Source: Perca fluviatilis (lineage: Eukaryota; Chordata; Actinopteri; Perciformes; Percidae). Taken from it: a stretch of 64,000 nucleotides of DNA. This document shows positions 59,194 through 64,000 of this stretch, piece by piece. Position numbers and translations under genes: made by a program. The stretch spans positions 6,715,368 to 6,779,367 of the forward strand of contig NC_053128.1 of NCBI RefSeq assembly GCF_010015445.1, in the 5' to 3' direction. Each line of letters opens with the position of its first letter. Within the stretch, counting starts at the first letter, position 1. Below the pieces are notes generated by a model that ran no database searches, was not told the DNA's origin, and saw only the letters and a list, made by a program, of their open reading frames with translations.

Positions 59194-59783
59194 CACTGTG
59201 TTCCAAATTATTATGCAAATGATAATTTTCACTGATTTTCCTAAATAGTCCATGCAAATGACAGTCAGTATAATTTTCAAGTCACCAACCGTGTGGCCCC
59301 CATCCTCCCCTGACCTCAACCCTATTGAGAACCTTTGGAGCATCCTCAAGCAAAAGATCTATGCGGGTGGGAGGCAGTTTGCATCCAAACAGCACCTCTG
59401 GGAGGCTATTCTGACATCCTGCAAAGAAATTCAAGCAGGAACTCTCCATAAACTCACAAGTTCAATGGATGCAAGAATTATGAAGGTGATATCAAAGAAG
59501 GGCTCCTATGTTAACATGTGACTTGCCCTGTTAAGATGTTTTTGATTGAAATAGCTTTTGATTTCAGTAAATATGACCTCCTAATGCTGCAAATTCAACA
59601 GTGCATTTTGAGTAAATGAAATATTATTGAAAAAATACTGTTTTCATTGGGTGGTTTGTTCAATAAAATTCAACTTATACCCTAACGGTTGGTGACTTGA
59701 AAATGATACTGACTGTCGTTTGCATCGACTATTAAGGAAAATCAGTGAAAAACATAATTTGCATAATCATTTGGAACACAGTG
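59194..59783 (+). mobile_element. Tc1/mariner-like relic with ~99-bp inverted termini
   Basis: Starts CACTGTGTTCCAAATTATTA and ends with its complement ATCATTTGGAACACAGTG, between TA dinucleotides (59,192-59,193 and 59,784-59,785). The inverted termini run 59,194-59,292 and 59,685-59,783 with few mismatches. Only the C-terminal part of the transposase gene remains. Confidence 0.92.
59285..59521 (+). pseudogene. Tc1-like transposase C-terminal fragment
   Basis: The frame reads WPPSSPDLNPIENLWSILK, the conserved block around the final Glu of the DDE triad (PDLNPIE-LW), followed by a Lys-rich end to the stop at 59,519-59,521. The DNA-binding domain and both Asp residues are missing: the left inverted terminus joins directly to this block, so the ATG at 59,252 lies in the terminus and is not the original start. 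The remaining reading frame is undamaged, which suggests a fairly young internal deletion. Confidence 0.85.
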
Positions 59784-60209
59784 TATAAAGAGCAACGACT
59801 GTAGCGAGTAGTATTAAAGACCGAAAATCCGTTTGGTGTGGTGGATGGGAAGACTTTTACCTAGGAGACCAGGTTTGTGTCCTGTTGTTGTCGCGCGTGT
59901 CACTTAAACGTACATTGTTGTAACCCCACCCACGATCTTTCCCTAACCCTAACTAAGTGGCGTTACCCTGCACACTGAAAAATTACACCAAATCAGTCCC
60001 GACCCAGAGCGTCAAAAAGTGTCACCAAGAGTCCCGACCAAGCGAGTTCAAAAATGACAACAAAGGGGTACTCAAAGCGTCAAATATCGCCACGGAGGGG
60101 AATACTTTGGAGTTAGTTGAAAACCCCTGCATCTGACTGAGACGCTAAAGGAGACTCCTTTGCGTCATTAACTTACACCAAAGGCACCTGACCAAGTGTC
60201 TGGGAGTGA

Positions 60210-60803
60210 GGCCGGTTACACACTGGATGAATACAAACTGGTCCGTTTATATTTCGGCTCCCATGTTAACAGGTTAGAGCTTGCACCCCGCCTGCTTGAC
60301 ACGCACGTCTCAGGCGCGGCTCGAGCAGAAATAGAACCGACGCCTATTTTTCACGCGACACGCAAGCGTGTCGGAAGCGTTTCCAGGCAAAGTAGAATAG
60401 GAAAAGATGTTTATATGTCGTTTAGACACAAATACATTTAATAAATTACATGTTGATGTTTGAAAAAAAAAAAATTGATTTTCTAATATTGCACCTGTCA
60501 ATACAGAACGAAATATTCTGGAGCCTATTTTGCCATCAATACTGCCGACTTGTCTTTGCTGTAATCAGATCAGTATATATTTATGGTATTTCATTTTATC
60601 AATGGGAGACATACATGTGTACAGACAAGGCTAGCAGCAGCAGCGCCGCGTCAGACACGTTTCTGGTGTGTAAAGACATAGAAAAAGCCACGCAGCCGCC
60701 ATGCAGCTGACACGCAACAGAAACGCCACGCTCACGCCACGCTCACGCCACGCTCACGCCACGCTCACGCCACGCTCCACCACCAGGCAGTGTGTAACCG
60801 GCC
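60210..60803. mobile_element. TIR element (GGCCGGTTACACACTG ends)
   Basis: Ends GGCCGGTTACACACTG and CAGTGTGTAACCGGCC are perfect 16-bp inverted repeats. Interior is CACGC/GCGTG-rich, and CACGCCACGCT is repeated five times at 60,722-60,776. It abuts the preceding repeat. No transposase and no clear duplication. Confidence 0.8.
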
Positions 60804-61199
60804 TGTGTTGCAGCAGCCCATAGCAGCTGCAGTGTTTATTACCGCCACAATGCTAAGTGTAGGACAGGACAAACAGCACACTGATGATTTACTTCTCATT
60901 AGAGCCTTACCGTAGAGATGCCAACTGAGGGTGGTGCAAAAGGAAAGGTCACGGGAGCATTACAATAATCTTCTCGGGAGCCGAGATTGGGGATTTAAAT
61001 GGACATCTGACAGCAGAGATGTGACGTTATGGTCTAAAATAGTTCCTTGTCATCCTGAGGTACACAAGCAGTACTACACTTGAATGTATGTTGCTTGAAA
61101 GTTCTAAGTGAGTTGATGAAATGTTATTTTGTTATTGACAATCTTTCCAGACCTCAGACCTTGAACAAATATCAGACCTTAAGTAATCATTTTGAGAAC
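60804..61199. other. Unassigned stretch
   Basis: No feature recognised. Confidence 0.45.
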
Positions 61200-61360
61200 C
61201 CCTGGCCTAGAGTCTTTCTTTTCTACTTTCACCATTATGTTATTCTCTGTTTCCTGCCCAGGGACTACGGATGAAAATTAGGTTATAGCCAGCTCTGGTA
61301 CTGCTCTGGAGCTGTGTATTGTCCCTGTCAAATAAACATTAATAAATAAATAAATAAAAG
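61200..61360 (+). mobile_element. LINE 3' tail fragment
   Basis: GGGACTACGGATGAAAATTA, then ATTGTCCCTGTCAAATAAAC and AATAAATAAATAAA, the usual form of a fish LINE 3' end. Confidence 0.55.
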
Positions 61361-61609
61361 GTGCTGTAAACTCACACACTTTCACCACTATTTGCAAAAG
61401 TCACAGGACGATAACTTCCTAAATACACAATTAGTCGTAAGTAGCAAAAGATCTGTTCTACTTCAAAACAGGGCCGTGTTGAAAACTGCAGTACTTTGAC
61501 TTCATCATCAAGTTTCAAACCAAAACTAAGAGCTAAAGGGGGCTAAAAAAAAAACATGAATGAAAAATAGACTGCAATGATTTCTGAGTAATTAAAAGTA
61601 TCTGAAAAT
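61361..61609. other. Unassigned stretch
   Basis: No feature recognised. Confidence 0.45.
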
Positions 61610-61959
61610 TAGGGCTGGGCAATATATATCGATATTATATCAATATTGTGATATGAGACTAGATATCGTCTTAGATTTTGGATATCGTAATATGACATAA
61701 GTGTTGTCTTTTACTGATTTTAAGTAAAGTGATGTACTTTTATGAACTTACCAGACTGTTCTAGCTAGTTCTATTATTTGCCTTTACCCACTTAGTCATT
61801 ATATCCACATTACTGATGATTATTTATCAAAAATGTAAGTGTGAAGATATTTTGTTAAAGCACCAATTGTCAACCCTAGAATATCGCCGCAATATCGATA
61901 TGGAGGTATTTGGTCAAGAATATCGTGAGATCTGATTTTCTCCCTATCGCCCAGCCCTA
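61610..61959. mobile_element. hAT MITE (TAGGGCTGGGC ends), copy 2
   Basis: Ends TAGGGCTGGGCAATATATA and ATCGCCCAGCCCTA. The interior is closely similar to 39,646-39,988 (CTTTACCCACTTAGTCATT in both). No clear duplication. Confidence 0.8.
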
Positions 61960-62149
61960 CTTAACATCAACTCTAGAACAGAGGTTTCAGCGTGCAAACG
62001 TTTCCTGCTTTCCATTTAAACCAGATCACCTTCAGATTCCTCTGCTGTTTGTCACATAAAAGCAGTTGTCACCTTTTCCGGCCGTTGATTTCTTATTTAT
62101 TGGAGTGAACGTTGCCGTTTTCCCTCTGCAGCATCAGCGGGAGGGGCCA

Positions 62150-62215
62150 TGACTGGAGGAGGACTAGAGCAGAGAGCTGGAGGAGGACTAGAGCAGAGAG
62201 CAGAGCTGATGGGAG
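62150..62215. repeat. Short tandem duplication
   Basis: CTGGAGGAGGACTAGAGCAG with AGAGC is repeated directly (about 62,151 and 62,176). Confidence 0.8.
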
Positions 62216-62645
62216 TCGAACCCCTCCGGCTCGGCGCTCAGTCATGTTTACACTTGACGACAGGACGCCGCGAAAGAGCGAGGACAGGTCGGAAGATAAA
62301 AGGGAAGGAGAAAAGAAAGTAAAGAGAAGCAGGGAGAGATGAAGGCAGAAGGAGGGGGGGGGAGGAGCAGCGAGAGGAGGCAGGGAGGTGAGGGCGAGGG
62401 GAGAAGAAAGGAAAGGGGAGGAATAAATAAAGGAAAGGTTGTTTTTAGTGCTAATGAAATCCGATAAGGGTTTGAGCCGGGATGAACTGGTTCGGTGTGA
62501 CACCCCTCGGATGACTAAGTTGTGTTCGAGGCCTCAGGTTGTGTTAGGTAAGAAGTGTCAGCCTTCATCATAAGCAACGCATGCATGACAAGCACTGAGA
62601 CAATGTGCACAAGCAAAGAAAAGCAATGACTACTGTAAGGATTTT
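62216..62645. other. Unassigned purine-rich stretch
   Basis: 62,270-62,430 is GGAGAA-rich with a G run near 62,355. The open frames are composition effects. Confidence 0.5.
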
Positions 62646-62647
62646 GA

Positions 62648-62676
62648 TTATTATTATTATTATTATTATTATTATT
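62648..62676. repeat. (ATT)n microsatellite
   Basis: ATT run. Confidence 0.95.
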
Positions 62677-62978
62677 GAGACAGGTAGGAGGGAGGATCCA
62701 CCTGCGTTTGTGTTTATAGAAGGAGGGATGGAAAGAGGAATCAGCCGCTTTCCAAGTGCTGATAGAAGAAAAGAGAGGGAAAAAGAGCAACACAAGATGG
62801 AGTGCTGGTTTTTATTCCCCCCCGCTAATTAAAAGCAGATGTCAAGGTACAATTCTCTGAGCTTGTTTAACACAGCACAACTGTTTCCGGATTTACTTTC
62901 TAGGCTTCTCTGCACTTGTTGAGAGACCATTTTGCTTCTCGTCTTTCCCCAGTTTAAAAAAAAAAGCAACCTTTGCTC

Positions 62979-62979
<1 letters not shown>

Positions 62980-63029
<50 letters not shown>

Positions 63030-63032
63030 TCT
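62980..63032. repeat. (CT)n microsatellite
   Basis: CT run with G interruptions. Confidence 0.95.
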
Positions 63033-63554
63033 CTGTATGATTAGGCTCTCACTCGCCCCTCCACTTGCGTTAGCTTTAAGCTGGCAGGTGTCTATGAGAT
63101 AGAGTTCTATAAAGCCACCAAACACGAAAACCTCCACAGAGGGGAAGGAGCCTTAATTGAATTGTCAAACGCAGATCTACCCAGAGACTTAGTCTGACAA
63201 AAACTCATCCGAAACGCTGCCTCTTCTTTGTCAGCGTGACTGTCTCACTGTCTCATTGTCAACCTGTCTTCCTACCTGACTGTTGTCTGTGGTGGGGACG
63301 ACCCATTGACGCAGGTGTTCACCTCAAGGGAGTGGTTGAAAGTAGTTTTAAGTCATATTTTTGAGATATCAATCTCTCAAAACACGGACGGTCATTGCAG
63401 CTGCCATTATCCAACGCATTCTCAGCAACTAGTTTTCGTATGATATTGTCTAAAAACGTATGCACGCCAATTCGTATGATATCCTACGGAATTAGGCGCC
63501 CTGGATGGTCACATTACGACCAGTCACATGACTTGAATTTATCGTCTTTCAGTG
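63033..63554. other. Unassigned stretch
   Basis: 63,415-63,500 (GCATTCTCAGCAACTAGTTT, TTCGTATGATATTGTC) resembles another dispersed fish repeat. No gene. Confidence 0.4.
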
Positions 63555-63893
63555 GAATCAGATAGTGATGGAATCATATATCGAGACATCGTGATATGCA
63601 ATCACATTTCTTAAAAAGATAACAAGCTCAATTTTCTCAGAATCGGTTGTGAAACATTTTGAGGGAATATTGTTTGAAGAATTGCACATTTGTTTGTCAG
63701 TATATAGCTGGAACTTTTTGCCCACTTTACCACATTATTGATGATTATATATCTAAAATCTCATTGTAAAAAAAAAAAAGAATTGTTGTGAAAGTACCAA
63801 TAGCCAACCCTACAATATCATCCCAATATCGACACCGATGTATTTGGTCGAGAATATTGTCTTATCTGATTTTCTCCATATCGCCCAGCCCAA
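63555..63893. mobile_element. hAT MITE (GGGCTGGGC family), copy 3, left end decayed
   Basis: The right part (TTGGTCGAGAATATTGT, TTTTCTCCATATCGCCCAGC) matches copies 1 and 2. The left TAGGGCTGGGC end is not recognisable. Confidence 0.65.
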
Positions 63894-64000
63894 CAGGTCT
63901 TTACAGTTAGTTAAATTTGGCTGAGAAAAGGTTACTGTGAGCCGGGTACAGAGTACCGTGAGGTGCCGTTTTTTTTTTTTTTTTAGAGTACACCGCAGTT

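Larger units (their letters stand above)
59071..60210. repeat. Dispersed repeat, ATTCTCACTC family, interrupted by Tc1 relic
   Basis: The left end CGTTCTCACTCCCAACTCGC and the right end TGTCTGGGAGTGAG are inverted. The interior has CTGACGCTTGG, GCGAGTAGTATT and CCCTAACCCTAACTAAG. The Tc1-like relic occupies 59,194-59,783. No coding domain of its own was recognised. Confidence 0.6.

Overview
The window looks like non-coding DNA from a teleost (spiny-rayed) fish. It has very dense (CA)n/(TG)n and (CT)n microsatellites, many short terminal-inverted-repeat DNA transposons with the TTAA, TA or 8-bp target duplications usual in fish, Tc1-like relics, tRNA-derived SINE-like copies and LINE 3' tails. 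I found no exon of an ordinary host protein gene. Most open frames are microsatellite, minisatellite or transposon readings. The organism is inferred from repeat types, not from a gene.

Layout. 0-14.5 kb: MITEs, a SINE, LINE tails, a solo-LTR-like insertion inside a hAT MITE (6.4-7.5 kb), a GC-rich promoter-like patch (8.5-9.2 kb), CA/TG tracts and a nested cluster of TTAA MITEs (11.3-12.8 kb). 14.7-15.0 kb is an assembly gap. 15-24 kb is comparatively poor in mobile elements, with a 460-bp polypurine tract and a cluster of one short motif. 24-29 kb: microsatellites, a ~46-bp minisatellite whose minus strand carries a Pol III B-box-like motif, homopolymer tracts and a degenerate repeat split by a hAT MITE.

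29.8-39 kb is a pile-up of insertions. Its centre is a 5.1-kb giant inverted repeat (31,373-36,487). The right arm carries promoter-, start- and splice-like signals; the mirrored left arm has lost them. A hAT relic with an intact BED zinc finger (36,545-37,215) and a 0.9-kb palindromic TTAA MITE follow.

39-52 kb: hAT MITEs, a 0.5-kb TC/TG tract, a 113-bp poly(A) run, two broken N-terminal fragments of RecQ-like helicases (44.4 and 46.3 kb) each in or near a short transposon, a Tc1-like relic with an internal inversion, and a second hAT relic with a frameshifted BED finger (50,710-51,283).

52-64 kb: a tandem duplication split by a TTAA MITE, SINE/LINE pieces, and a 1.66-kb hAT relic with perfect 8-bp duplications (57,263-58,924). 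That relic holds a ~750-bp 24-bp minisatellite directly upstream of a BED-finger reading frame. After it come a Tc1-like relic nested in another repeat and a 0.6-kb inverted-repeat element.

Nothing here forms a working pathway. The story is serial insertion, with repeated retention of DNA-binding or helicase N-termini in elements that lost their catalytic cores. Family names come from termini and motif recognition without database searches.
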